From: Hamadaea sp013361475
GTDB taxonomy: Bacteria; Actinomycetota; Actinomycetes; Mycobacteriales; Micromonosporaceae
NCBI RefSeq assembly: GCF_040654195.1
Contig: NZ_JBFAHM010000010.1
Coordinates: 124,001-188,000 of the forward strand
Length of the DNA stretch: 64,000 nucleotides
Reading direction: 5' to 3'
A program made the position numbers and the translations under genes. Below, piece by piece: positions 17,309-25,192 of this stretch (positions are counted from its first letter, which is position 1; every line of letters begins with the position of its first letter). The notes beneath the pieces are model-generated. The model saw nothing but the letters and a program-made list of their open reading frames with translations, was not told the DNA's origin and did no database searches.

Positions 17309-18022
17309 TCAGAACCCCAAGTACGCGTGCCGCAGCCCGGCGTCGTCGCGCAGCTGAGCGGCGTCGGCCGCGGCGACGACCCGGCCGAGGGACAGGACGA
17401 CGCCCTGGTCGGCGACGGACAACGCGCTGCGCACGTTCTGCTCGACGAGGAGCACGGCCAGCCCGGTCTCGTCGCACAGCCGCCGGAGCAGCGCCATGAT
17501 CTGGGCGGTGATGCGGGGCGCCAGGCCGAGCGAGGGCTCGTCGAGCAGCAGCAGCCGGGGGCGGGCGACCAGGGCCCGGCCGAGGGCCAGCATCTGCCGT
17601 TCGCCGCCGGACAACTGGTGACCGGCGTGCCTGCGGCGGGCTGCCAACGCCGGGAACAACTCGTAGACCTCGTCCTGGGCCACCCGGGCGTCGCGGCGGT
17701 CGGCCCGCCAGACCCCGCCGAGCCGCAGGTTCTCCTCGACGGTCAGCTCGGCCACGACTCCGCGGCCCTCCGGCACGTGCGCCAGCCCGAGGCGTACCAC
17801 CCGTTCCACGGGCACCCCGGTCAACGAACGGCCGTCGAACCGGATCTCGCCGGCGGCCGGGCGCAGCAGTCCCGACAGTGTCCGCAGCAGGGTCGTCTTC
17901 CCCGCGCCGTTCGCGCCGAGCACCGTCACGATCGTGGCGGCCGGGACGGTCAGGTCGACCCCGTGGAGCACCGGCGCGGCGCCGTAGCCGACGACGAGAC
18001 CCTCCACCTGCAGCAGCGTCAT
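17309..18022 (-). CDS. livF: ABC transporter ATP-binding protein (LivF)
   Basis: A 237-residue ATPase. Walker A is GANGAGKT, the signature motif is LSGGERQ and Walker B is LLLLDEPSLGLAP. Its VPEGRG segment is typical of LivF. The ATG overlaps the livG stop (ATGA at 18019-18022). Upstream in-frame codons lie inside livG and are not used. Confidence 0.93.
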   Translation of the reverse strand: MTLLQVEGLVVGYGAAPVLHGVDLTVPAATIVTVLGANGAGKTTLLRTLSGLLRPAAGEIRFDGRSLTGVPVERVVRLGLAHVPEGRGVVAELTVEENLRLGGVWRADRRDARVAQDEVYELFPALAARRRHAGHQLSGGERQMLALGRALVARPRLLLLDEPSLGLAPRITAQIMALLRRLCDETGLAVLLVEQNVRSALSVADQGVVLSLGRVVAAADAAQLRDDAGLRHAYLGF

Positions 18023-18813
18023 GCCGTCCTGCCTTCCAAGGTCGGGCCCAGGTACGCCTCCGCCACAGCCGGGTCGTCGCGGACCGTCTCGGGTGGGCCC
18101 ACGGCGATGAGCCGGCCGAAGTCGAGGACGGCGACCTCGTCGCACACCGACATCACGAAGTCCATGTGGTGCTCGACGAGCATCACCGAGCGGCCGCCGC
18201 CGTCCCGGCCTGGCAACGTCACCACCAGGTCGGCCAGTTCGGCGATGTCCTCCGCGCCGAGGCCGCCGGCCGGCTCGTCGAGCAGCAGCAGACGGGGGTG
18301 GGCCGCGAGCGCCCGCGCGAGCGCGACCTTCTTGCGGACGGGGTAGGGCAGGGCGGCCGGCTCCGCCCCGGCCTGCTCGGCGATGCCGAACTGCGTCAGC
18401 AGCTCCATGGCCTCGTCGCGCAGCCGCCGTTCGTCCCGGTCGCTGCGCGGCAGGCCCAGCAGCGCGCTGGTGAGACCCGAGCGGGCAGTATGCGTCGCGC
18501 CCGCCATCACGTTCTCCACGACGGACAGCCCGGCGAACAGGCCGACCCCCTGCAGCGTGCGCCCGATGCCCAGCGCGGCCAGCCGATGCGGACGCGGCCG
18601 CAGCGTACGCCCGCCGAACCGCAGGTCACCCCGAGTGGGCCGGACGAAGCCGCAGATCACGTTGAACAACGTGGTCTTGCCCGCCCCGTTCGGCCCGATC
18701 ACGCCGACGACCTTGCCCGGCGGCACGGTCAGCCGGACGTCCTCCAGTGCGGTCAGCCCGCCGAACTGGACGGTGACGCCGTCGAGCGTGAGGCCACGCG
18801 GGTCCTCGTCCAT
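18019..18813 (-). CDS. livG: ABC transporter ATP-binding protein (LivG)
   Basis: A 264-residue ATPase and the first gene of the importer operon. It has Walker A GPNGAGKT, a degenerate signature segment (LPYPVRKKVALARAL in place of LSGGQQ) and Walker B LLLLDEPAGGL. ATG 18813 is preferred to GTG 18819 because AAGGGA then has 8 nt spacing. A perfect 15-bp palindrome at 18858 lies 45 bp upstream and probably controls the operon. Confidence 0.92.
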   Translation of the reverse strand: MDEDPRGLTLDGVTVQFGGLTALEDVRLTVPPGKVVGVIGPNGAGKTTLFNVICGFVRPTRGDLRFGGRTLRPRPHRLAALGIGRTLQGVGLFAGLSVVENVMAGATHTARSGLTSALLGLPRSDRDERRLRDEAMELLTQFGIAEQAGAEPAALPYPVRKKVALARALAAHPRLLLLDEPAGGLGAEDIAELADLVVTLPGRDGGGRSVMLVEHHMDFVMSVCDEVAVLDFGRLIAVGPPETVRDDPAVAEAYLGPTLEGRTA

Positions 18814-18857
18814 CGTCACCGTCCCTTCACGGGGTCACCGGGTTACCGGCAAGTATT

Positions 18858-18872
18858 TACACTCGGAGTGTA
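18858..18872. promoter_or_regulatory. operator TACACTC-G-GAGTGTA before livG
   Basis: A perfect 15-bp palindrome with a single central base. A closely related element, TGCATTG-G-GAGTGCA, stands before the acyl-CoA dehydrogenase pair at 21192. Consensus: TRCAYTSGGAGTGYA. Confidence 0.65.
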
Positions 18873-18910
18873 CGTTTCTCGGCCGCCACGTCAATAGGCT
18901 CCGGAAGCGG

Positions 18911-19984
18911 TCAGGCGGGCGGAAGATCGACCAACTCGGCCAGGCGTGCCCGGTGCACGTCGGCCGGCCCGTACGCCACCGCCGCCGACCGGGCGCGCTT
19001 GAGGTAGAGGTGGGCCGGGTGTTCCCAGGTCATGCCGATCCCGCCGTGCAGCTGTACGCACGCCTCCGCCGCCTCGACCGCGACTCCCGAGCAGTGCGCC
19101 TGAGCCAGCGCGGCGGCAACCTCCACATCCGACTGTTCCGCCAGGGCCGACGCGGCGTACCGGGCGACCGCCCGCGCCTGCGTCACCGCGACCCACACGT
19201 CGGCCAGCCGGTGCTTGACCGCCTGGAAGGAACCGATCGGGCGGCCGAACTGGTAGCGGCCGCGGGCGTGCTCGACCGTCGTGTCCAGGCACCACTCCGC
19301 CACGCCGACCTGTTCACTGGCCAGCAGGGCCGCCCCGGCGAGCACCGCGGCCCGGACCGCCGCCTCGGCGTCGGCGCCTTCGGCTACCAGCCGTCCCGGG
19401 GTGCCGTCGAAACTCAGGTCGCACAGCCGGCGGGTCTCGTCGAGCGACGTGCGCTGCTCTCGGCGTACCCCTGCGCTGTCGACGGCGAACAGACCGCGAC
19501 CCGCCGGGACCAGCAGGACCTCCGCGGTGATCGCGTCGGCCACGGCCGGGACCGAGCCGGTGAGCCGGTCCCCCGCCGCCGCGACCGTGGGCGACCAGGC
19601 GTGGGCGGGCGCGGTCGCGAACGGCACCGCGAGCGCGACGGGGCGCTCCCCCGCGGCGAGACCGGCGAGGAGGTCCGGCTCGCCGCAGGAGAGCAGCGCC
19701 GTGCCCGCAACCACGGCGCAGCCCAGATAGGGCACGGGGGCGACCGCCCGGCCCAGTTCCTCGAGGACCACAGCGGCCTCGCGCGGACCCGCGCCCGCGC
19801 CGCCCAGCTCCTCCGGGACGAGGAGCCCGGCCAGGCCCATGCCTCCGGCGAGCCGCCGCCAGAGATCGACGTCCACCGGCTCGTCGCGGTCGACACGCGC
19901 AGCCGGATCGCAGTGCTGCCGCAACATCGCCCGCAGCTCGCCGCGCAGGTCACTTTCCACTTCGGAGTACAGCAGGCCGGTCAT
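18911..19984 (-). CDS. acyl-CoA dehydrogenase, second subunit of a probable heteromeric pair
   Basis: A 357-residue acyl-CoA dehydrogenase-fold protein. It has the C-terminal HGGIGMTWEHPAHLYLKRA block, found in the FadE27/FadE29-like partner subunits of mycobacterial heteromeric enzymes; the usual YEGT glutamate motif is absent. It starts in the stop codon of the other acyl-CoA dehydrogenase gene (ATGA, 19981-19984), so the subunits would be made 1:1. The pair recalls steroid side-chain enzymes. The substrate here is unknown but likely branched or ring-bearing (inference). Confidence 0.88.
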   Translation of the reverse strand: MTGLLYSEVESDLRGELRAMLRQHCDPAARVDRDEPVDVDLWRRLAGGMGLAGLLVPEELGGAGAGPREAAVVLEELGRAVAPVPYLGCAVVAGTALLSCGEPDLLAGLAAGERPVALAVPFATAPAHAWSPTVAAAGDRLTGSVPAVADAITAEVLLVPAGRGLFAVDSAGVRREQRTSLDETRRLCDLSFDGTPGRLVAEGADAEAAVRAAVLAGAALLASEQVGVAEWCLDTTVEHARGRYQFGRPIGSFQAVKHRLADVWVAVTQARAVARYAASALAEQSDVEVAAALAQAHCSGVAVEAAEACVQLHGGIGMTWEHPAHLYLKRARSAAVAYGPADVHRARLAELVDLPPA

Positions 19985-21171
19985 CGGGGCAGCTCCCGCC
20001 AGGCGACGGCGAGGTCGGCGCGGGGTTCGGCGGGTAGCCCGAGCACGCGCTCGCCGATGATCGTGCGAAGGATCTCCGAGGTGCCGCCCTCGATCGACGA
20101 GCCGCGAGCGCGCAGATACCGATGGGTGGCCGTGCGTAGAGGGAACTCCGGCTGCGGTCCGCGGTCCATCCGCCACTCGTCGTGGCGCAGCGCGCCCTCC
20201 GCGAGCAACTCCAGCTCCAGGCCCGTGGTCTCCTGCAGCAGGCTCGCAAAGGCGAGCTTGACCGCCGAGCCCTCCGGCCCCGGCTCGCCCGCCGCGAGCT
20301 GCTGCCGCAGGCGCAGTCCGGTCAACCGCACGGCCTCCGCCCGGACCCAGGCGCGCAGGATGCCGTCGTGCAGGCCCGGACGCCGCAGGTCCGGCCGGTC
20401 CCGCCAGGTCCGCGCGAGGGTGCCGATCGCACCGCCCTCGCGGGGCAGCGCGTCGCCGCCGATGCTCACCCGCTCGTTCATCAGAGTGGTACGCGCGACG
20501 ACCCAGCCGTCGCCGACCTCGCCGAGCCTCGCCGTGTCCGGAAGCCGTACGCCGTCGAGGAACACCTCGTTGAACTCCGCCTCCCCGGTGAGCTGGCGCA
20601 GCGGCCGGACGGTCACCCCGGGCGCCCGCATGTCGCAGATGAAGAAGGTGAGGCCCTGATGCTTGGGCACGCCGGGATCGGTCCGCGCGAGCAGGATGCC
20701 CCAGCGCGCGTAGTGGGCCTGAGAGGTCCACACCTTCTGCCCGGTGATCACCCAGTCGCCGGAGTCCTTACGCGCGGCGCAGGCGAGCCCGGCGAGGTCG
20801 GATCCCGCACCGGGTTCGCTGAAAAGTTGGCACCAGACCTCCTCCCCCGTCCAGAGCGGCCGAAGGTACCGCCGCCGTTGCTCGTCGGTGCCGTGCTTGA
20901 GCAGCGTCGGGGCGGCCATGCCGAGGCCGACGGCGATCCGGCGGGGCTCGTTGCCCGGCGTGCCGGCGGCGGCGAACGCCTCGTCCGCGACCGGCTGCAA
21001 CGCCCGGGACGCCCCGAGTCCGCCCAGCCCAGCCGGGTAGTGCAGCCAGGCGAGACCGGCGTCGAACCGGGCACGCAGGAACGCCGTCCGCTCCGTGGGC
21101 AGGTCCCCCCGGGCGAGGAAGGCCTTGACCAGCGCACGCGCCTCGTCCGCTGTCGTCGGGGGTGAACCCAT
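19981..21171 (-). CDS. acyl-CoA dehydrogenase, first subunit of a probable heteromeric pair
   Basis: 396 residues. It has FSEPGAGSDLAGLA (substrate/FAD loop) and WVITGQKVWTSQA. The C-terminus SSIEGGTSEILRTIIGERVLGLP is the FadE26/FadE28-like form, in which the position of the usual YEGT glutamate is glycine and a Glu lies one residue earlier. The catalytic base may therefore come from elsewhere, as reported for some heteromeric enzymes. First gene of a two-gene operon, with an operator 21 bp before its ATG that is shared with the Liv importer. Confidence 0.88.
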   Translation of the reverse strand: MGSPPTTADEARALVKAFLARGDLPTERTAFLRARFDAGLAWLHYPAGLGGLGASRALQPVADEAFAAAGTPGNEPRRIAVGLGMAAPTLLKHGTDEQRRRYLRPLWTGEEVWCQLFSEPGAGSDLAGLACAARKDSGDWVITGQKVWTSQAHYARWGILLARTDPGVPKHQGLTFFICDMRAPGVTVRPLRQLTGEAEFNEVFLDGVRLPDTARLGEVGDGWVVARTTLMNERVSIGGDALPREGGAIGTLARTWRDRPDLRRPGLHDGILRAWVRAEAVRLTGLRLRQQLAAGEPGPEGSAVKLAFASLLQETTGLELELLAEGALRHDEWRMDRGPQPEFPLRTATHRYLRARGSSIEGGTSEILRTIIGERVLGLPAEPRADLAVAWRELPR

Positions 21172-21191
21172 CGCGACTCCCGCTCACTAGA

Positions 21192-21206
21192 TGCATTGGG
21201 AGTGCA
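21192..21206. promoter_or_regulatory. operator TGCATTG-G-GAGTGCA before the acyl-CoA dehydrogenase pair
   Basis: A 15-bp imperfect palindrome 21 bp from the dehydrogenase ATG, in the divergent region with the GAF-domain regulator. It is a second copy of the element at 18858. Confidence 0.6.
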
Positions 21207-21327
21207 AATATATCCTCCATCGGTCGCCCGGTCGAGGCGTCACCCAGTCGGCCATGTCGAGGTTGGATGTTGCACGAGTGGAACTGCGGTGTCAGTCTCA
21301 GTTCCATCAGCTCTCTGTGGCGGTGAG

Positions 21328-22638
21328 ATGCACAGTCCGTACCTGGCGGAGCCGGGGACCGAGCACAAGCAACGGGCGGGCGAGATAGCCCGCGCGCACG
21401 AGGCGTTTCTGTCCGGAGCCACCCCGGACCAGCTCGACGTGCGGCCCGTCGTCGCCCAGTCCTGGCAACGATCGCAACGGGCACAGGTCGATCCCGACCG
21501 GCCGCCGCCGATCGTGCTGGCCGACGACGACCTGGCCGCGTACCGGGACGATCATCTGCTGGCCTCGGTGCTGCCGGTGCTACGCGAACTCGTCGGCCGG
21601 GTCGCCGAGGCCGACCGTCACCTGATGTCCATCTCCGACGCCCAGGGCCGGCTGCTCTGGGTGGACGGGCACAAGACCGTCCGCGACACCGGCGAACGCA
21701 TCCACTTCGTCGAGGGCGCGATCTGGGACGAGCGGTTCGCCGGGACGAACGCGCCCGGCACGGCGCTGGCACTGGACGAGGCGGTGCAGATCTTCGCGAC
21801 CGAGCACTACAGCGTGCCGGTGCACCCGTGGACCTGCGCCGCCGCCCCGATCCACGATCCGGCCACCGGCGACATCCTCGGCATCATCGACGTCACCGGC
21901 GGCGACGTCGTCTCCCATCCGCACAGCCTGGCCCTCGTGAAGGCGGCGGCCCGGGCGGCCGAGGCCGAGCTGTCGTGGCGGCGCGGCCCGGAGAACGGCC
22001 TGTGGCTGCCCGACCAACGCACGACCGCCCGGCTGTCGGCGCTGAACCGGTCCGAGGGCCTCCTGCTCGTCAACGGGCGACGCGTACGCCTCAGCCGCCG
22101 GCACACCGAGATCCTCGTCCTGCTGCGGGAGAACCCGGAGGGGATGACCGGCGATCAGCTGGCCGACGCGCTCTACGAGGACTTCGCCAACCTGACCACG
22201 GTCCGAGTGGAGATCAACCGGCTCCGGCGGGCCGTCGGCGACCTCGTCCAGTCGCGGCCCTATCGCCTCGCCGAAGACCTGGACGCCGACTACGCCGACG
22301 TGCGGGACGCGCTGGGCCGAGGTGAGGCGGCCGCCGCCGTGGCCGCGTACGCCGGACCGCTGCTGCCCACTTCGGAGGCGCGCGGCGTCGCCGAACTCCG
22401 CGACCTGCTCGACGCCCGGGTCCGGTGTGCGGTGCTGTCCAGTGACGACCCCGCGATCCTGGAGGCCTGGGCGACCAAACACGGCGCCGACGATCTGGAG
22501 ATCTGGGAACGGCTGGCCGCTTCCCGGCGCGCTGACCTGGCGCAGCAGGCGCTCGCCAAGACCCAGGTACGCCGTCTCCGCGCCGAGTACGGGCTCGCTC
22601 CGAACGGTGCAACCTTCCTGCAACGTTCCCGTCGCTAA
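21328..22638 (+). CDS. GAF-domain transcriptional regulator with C-terminal winged helix
   Basis: A 436-residue regulator. Residues about 75-215 form an AcoR-type GAF sensor (WDERFAGTNAPGTALALD, HPWTCAAAPIHDP, ILGIIDVTGG). Residues about 245-320 form a winged-helix DNA-binding unit (RLSRRHTEILVLLRENPEGM, then TTVRVEINRLRRAVGDL) in place of the AAA+ and Fis domains of classic AcoR. It is therefore not a sigma-54 activator. ATG 21328 is chosen because upstream codons are not gene-like; the Shine-Dalgarno is weak. It is divergent from the acyl-CoA dehydrogenase operon and probably regulates part of this catabolic block. Confidence 0.82.
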   Translation: MHSPYLAEPGTEHKQRAGEIARAHEAFLSGATPDQLDVRPVVAQSWQRSQRAQVDPDRPPPIVLADDDLAAYRDDHLLASVLPVLRELVGRVAEADRHLMSISDAQGRLLWVDGHKTVRDTGERIHFVEGAIWDERFAGTNAPGTALALDEAVQIFATEHYSVPVHPWTCAAAPIHDPATGDILGIIDVTGGDVVSHPHSLALVKAAARAAEAELSWRRGPENGLWLPDQRTTARLSALNRSEGLLLVNGRRVRLSRRHTEILVLLRENPEGMTGDQLADALYEDFANLTTVRVEINRLRRAVGDLVQSRPYRLAEDLDADYADVRDALGRGEAAAAVAAYAGPLLPTSEARGVAELRDLLDARVRCAVLSSDDPAILEAWATKHGADDLEIWERLAASRRADLAQQALAKTQVRRLRAEYGLAPNGATFLQRSRR

Positions 22639-22827
22639 CCTGCGTCAACGGTGGACTCCGCTGGGCTGCCCAGCACCTGGTGGAGCCCTCGGCCCGGGTC
22701 GACGGATCGGCGAGTCCGTCCCCGGCCGCGGATGCCGGTCGCACACCGCATCCGGCTGGCCGCCGGCGTCGCGCAGTACGGGACTGGCTTCTCCCCGTGC
22801 CGCTGCGGCGGGGTGCGGTCCCACCCG

Positions 22828-22861
22828 CCCTTGCCTGCCCTGCGGATGAGGCAGGCGAGGG
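22828..22861. terminator. hairpin in the region after the GAF regulator
   Basis: Arms CCCTTGCCTGCC and GGCAGGCGAGGG (one T opposite G) around a 10-nt loop. It lies about 190 bp after the regulator's stop. The rest of 22639-22906 holds no gene I can support. Confidence 0.4.
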
Positions 22862-22906
22862 CCCGGCAGGTCCGCGGGCGCTCGGCCGGGGGCCGCGCGG
22901 ACCAAG

Positions 22907-22945
22907 CTCGCCGGGTGAGGGCAACGCACCGCCCCACCCGGCGAG
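22907..22945 (-). terminator. terminator hairpin after the DUF4236-like gene
   Basis: Arms CTCGCCGGGTG and CACCCGGCGAG (11 bp) with a 17-nt loop, 12 bp beyond the stop of the small gene at 22957. No T-tract. Confidence 0.55.
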
Positions 22946-22956
22946 CGCCCAGCTCG

Positions 22957-23133
22957 CTAGTTCGAGCGCTTCTGCTTCCAGGACAACGGTCCGGGCAGGT
23001 CGACTCGGTGCGACCGGGTCTTGGAGTTCCAGGACCAGCGGCCGATCTTCAACCCCCAGGACGAGAACCCGTGCTGGGTGAAGTGGAACCGCAGCGGTCC
23101 GAGCTTGGTCATCTTGCGGAAGAGGAAAGGCAT
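22957..23133 (-). CDS. small DUF4236-like protein
   Basis: A 58-residue protein, short enough to be missed by length filters. The N-terminal pattern MPFLFRKMTKLGPLRFHFTQ followed by HGFSSWGLKIGRWSWNSKTR matches the DUF4236 arrangement FRK/GP-x-R-x-x-F-x-x-GxSxxxG. The C-terminus is basic (WKQKRSN). Function of the family is unknown. A terminator-like hairpin follows at the right distance. Support is the family pattern, codon use and the hairpin; the Shine-Dalgarno (GAAGGG) is rather far, at 12 nt. Confidence 0.7.
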   Translation of the reverse strand: MPFLFRKMTKLGPLRFHFTQHGFSSWGLKIGRWSWNSKTRSHRVDLPGPLSWKQKRSN

Positions 23134-23179
23134 GCCGATGCGTTGCCCTTCGCTCCTCAGTGGTCAAACATCGGGCAGC

Positions 23180-23515
23180 TCAGGCCCCCTCGCCCATCAT
23201 GATCGCGGCCATCCGCAGATGCGGGACGGCTTCGGCGTGCCGACCGGACCGCTGCAGTGTCCGGCCCAGCATGAGATGGGCGTACGCCTCCGTCGGCTCC
23301 CGCTCGATGATCACGCGCAGGTGCTCCTCGGCCCGGCGCAGCTGAGCGGTGTGGTAGTAGGTCCGGGCCAGCAGCAGCCGGGACGCCTGGTGCGCCGGTT
23401 CCGCCGTCACCACCTCGACCAGCAGGTCCTCCGCCGTACGGTAGTCCTGCGCGTCGAAGAACACCTGGGCCTTCCGATACCGCTCCGCCAGATCCAGCTC
23501 CGGCCACAAGGTCAC
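23180..23515 (-). CDS. tetratricopeptide repeat protein
   Basis: A 111-residue cytosolic protein made of about three TPR helix pairs (AERYRKAQVFFDAQDYRTAE; ASRLLLARTYYHTAQLRRAE; AYAHLMLGRTLQRSGRHAEA). Such proteins act as binding scaffolds; the partner is unknown. GTG 23515 is preferred over an open frame reaching 23689, because GAAGGAG stands 5 nt before it and the longer version runs into GTTATCC palindromic repeats. Confidence 0.85.
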   Translation of the reverse strand: MTLWPELDLAERYRKAQVFFDAQDYRTAEDLLVEVVTAEPAHQASRLLLARTYYHTAQLRRAEEHLRVIIEREPTEAYAHLMLGRTLQRSGRHAEAVPHLRMAAIMMGEGA

Positions 23516-23612
23516 TTTTGCTCCTTCCCTCGTCGCTACGAACGCCTTCGGAAGGGCCGGACATTCCCGCCCAGCTCTTGTCGGCCGTACCCGCGGGGGC
23601 TGCGCAAAGCAG

Positions 23613-23672
23613 GTTATCCCGGATAGCGCTGCTTCGGAGGGCGTCGATAACCGCGTTATCCCGGATAACGCG
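23613..23672. repeat. GTTATCC palindromes, two copies
   Basis: GTTATCCCGGATAGC at 23613-23627 is imperfect. CGCGTTATCC-C-GGATAACGCG at 23652-23672 is perfect over 21 bp. The same core recurs at 52271 and 53391-53466. The rest of 23516-23735 has no gene. Confidence 0.75.
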
Positions 23673-23704
23673 CAACGCGCAACGCGCATAGCGAGCGGGG
23701 CGGA

Positions 23705-23745
23705 GCGGAGCGGGGCGTCAGCGCGGAGCGGGGCGTCAGCGCGGA
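23705..23745. repeat. 18-bp tandem repeat, two full units
   Basis: GCGGAGCGGGGCGTCAGC occurs twice in a row (23705-23722 and 23723-23740), followed by the first bases of a third unit. It runs into the 3' end of the SCO4848-like gene. Confidence 0.8.
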
Positions 23746-23996
23746 GCGCGCCGCCAGGCGCGGATCCCGAGCACGCCGACGATCGTGCCGATGATCAGGG
23801 AAGCCGCGATGAGCAGTGCGTGCACCCACAGGAAGCCCGTGGGCGAGCCGTCGCCGACGACACCCGTCGACCAGGCGCGGGGGTCCTTCCAGATGGCAAG
23901 GCCGAACCTGGGCCAGATGACCCAGGTCCAGACGCCGACGGCGATCAGGAACGCCGACCAACCTCGTGTGATGACCACGAGCAGCGAGTATGCCAC
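23736..23996 (-). CDS. SCO4848-family small membrane protein
   Basis: An 86-residue protein with two membrane helices (about 10-30 and 58-80). The sequence RGWSAFLIAVGVWTWVIWPRF, then IWKDPRAW and GSPTGFLWVHALL, then IGTIVGVLGIRAW, is the pattern of the SCO4848 family of actinomycete membrane proteins, whose function is unknown. GTG 23996 is listed; GTG 23978 gives a length closer to relatives. It follows the DUF4383 gene by 17 bp and is probably cotranscribed. Confidence 0.75.
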   Translation of the reverse strand: MAYSLLVVITRGWSAFLIAVGVWTWVIWPRFGLAIWKDPRAWSTGVVGDGSPTGFLWVHALLIAASLIIGTIVGVLGIRAWRRAPR

Positions 23997-24013
23997 CGCC
24001 GCCGGTCGGATTA

Positions 24014-24490
24014 TCAGGACGTGTGCCGCCCGGTGACGCCCCTCCGGGGCATCAGGGCCAGCCCGATCGCGATCATGGCGATGCCGAGGCCGAAGTGCAG
24101 CCAGTTGTCCGCCGTGTTGAAGGGTACGAAGTTCGCGTCGGCGCCCATGTCGACGACCAGCCCGTAGATCCACAGCACCAGGTAGATCGCCCCGCCGCCG
24201 ATCAGGAAGACGCGAGCGCCGCCGAGCGTACGCGCCATCGCCAGCCCGGCCACGCCGAACAGCAGGTGGACGATGTTGTGCAGCACCGAGACCTGGAAGA
24301 TGCCGAGGAGTTCCGCACCGGAGTCGTGCCCGGCGAAGGTCATGTCCCCGTAGTTGGTCGTGATGCCCGGGATGAAGCCGAGCACCCCGACCAGCAGAAA
24401 GACCGCCCCGAAGAGGCCGGCCGCGGTCTGCAGCGCATTGTCCCAGTGCAGGACTCCGCCGTGATGCTGGTGATGGGTGACGGTAACCAT
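24014..24490 (-). CDS. DUF4383 membrane protein
   Basis: A 158-residue protein with four membrane helices (about 22-42, 62-85, 92-112 and 128-148). The sequence ELLGIFQVSVLHNIVHLLFGVAG is the hallmark of DUF4383. An N-terminal His-rich tail (THHQHHGG) precedes the first helix. Function unknown. GAGGGAGGG lies before the ATG. Confidence 0.9.
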   Translation of the reverse strand: MVTVTHHQHHGGVLHWDNALQTAAGLFGAVFLLVGVLGFIPGITTNYGDMTFAGHDSGAELLGIFQVSVLHNIVHLLFGVAGLAMARTLGGARVFLIGGGAIYLVLWIYGLVVDMGADANFVPFNTADNWLHFGLGIAMIAIGLALMPRRGVTGRHTS

Positions 24491-24540
24491 GTTCGCCCTC
24501 CCTCGTGGGCTCGGCGCCCAGGGCGAGTGCCGCCCAGGGC

Positions 24541-24774
24541 TTACTGCGGCAGATCGGCGGTCAGGTGCCCGGCGAAGATCTCCGCCTCGGCATCGGTGAC
24601 CTCCATGCCGAGCGCCTGGATGAGGGCGACCTGAGTGCAGATGACGTGATCATGATCGGCCAGCTCGGCGGCGGGCAGGACGGCGGGCTGGCCGTCGATC
24701 AGCGCCAGCACCGGGTCCTCGTCCCCCGACTGGGCGAGCGCTCGCACGTCGTCTGCGGTGATCGTGATCTGCAT
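24541..24774 (-). CDS. hypothetical small acidic protein
   Basis: 77 residues from ATG 24774, acidic, with no signal or membrane segment. It contains ITADDVRALAQSGDEDPVLALIDGQ and an Asp/Glu-rich C-terminal half. I do not recognise a family. It lies 50 bp before the DUF4383 gene in the same direction. The longer open frame to 24873 runs across a pseudogene on the other strand and is not used. Confidence 0.6.
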   Translation of the reverse strand: MQITITADDVRALAQSGDEDPVLALIDGQPAVLPAAELADHDHVICTQVALIQALGMEVTDAEAEIFAGHLTADLPQ

Positions 24775-24796
24775 GAGGCGCGGGTACCCCGGCGCA

Positions 24797-25165
24797 AAAG
24801 GGGTGAAACACTGTCCCGACCTCGTCCTCGCCAACGTCGAGGAGAACCGGGCGGAGGACGTCGAGGCGCCCACCGCGGCCGGCGTACCGGTCTGGGTGAC
24901 CTATCCGCGCGACCTCGACGCCGCCTTCGCCTCCCTGTCCCGCCGGCCGGCCACGCTGCGCGCGGACCGGCCGGCGTGGCTGGCGGACGCCGAGGTCGCG
25001 TGGACCGCGCCACCCCCGCAGCGGAGCACCCGTGCGGTGATTCCGGTGTGGCGCAAGCCCTGGGTGGTCCTCGGCAGCGGCACGTTCGCCGGGGACCTGT
25101 TGCGACGGTTGGGGATCGTCACCGCGTTCGGCGACGATCCGGAGCGCTGTCCGCGCCCGGCCCGA
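24797..25165 (+). pseudogene. remnant of a helical-backbone metal receptor (BtuF/FecB-like)
   Basis: The plus-strand frame reads CPDLVLANVEENRAEDVEA, GVPVWVTYPRDLDAAFASL, RKPWVVLGSGTFAGDLLRRL and AFGDDPERCPRP. These are successive conserved blocks of cobalamin/iron-chelate substrate-binding proteins. The N-terminal part (roughly 90 residues, including any signal) and the C-terminal part are missing. There is no plausible start. The tail changes frame near 25160, where QTEAREVLLTALAAAR appears in another frame. It lies between two intact minus-strand genes, so it is a degraded piece, not a functional gene. Confidence 0.7.
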
Positions 25166-25192
25166 GTCAGACCGAAGCCCGCGAAGTCCTGC

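Noticed and set aside
18911..20731. A 606-residue acyl-CoA dehydrogenase starting at 20731
   Set aside because: The first ~250 codons are the wrong frame of the neighbouring dehydrogenase. The true start is the ATG at 19984 that overlaps its stop codon.
22639..22906. Several short frames after the GAF regulator
   Set aside because: All are Pro/Arg/Gly-rich without family pattern, start signal or gene-like codon positions. Only the small gene at 22957 is supported.
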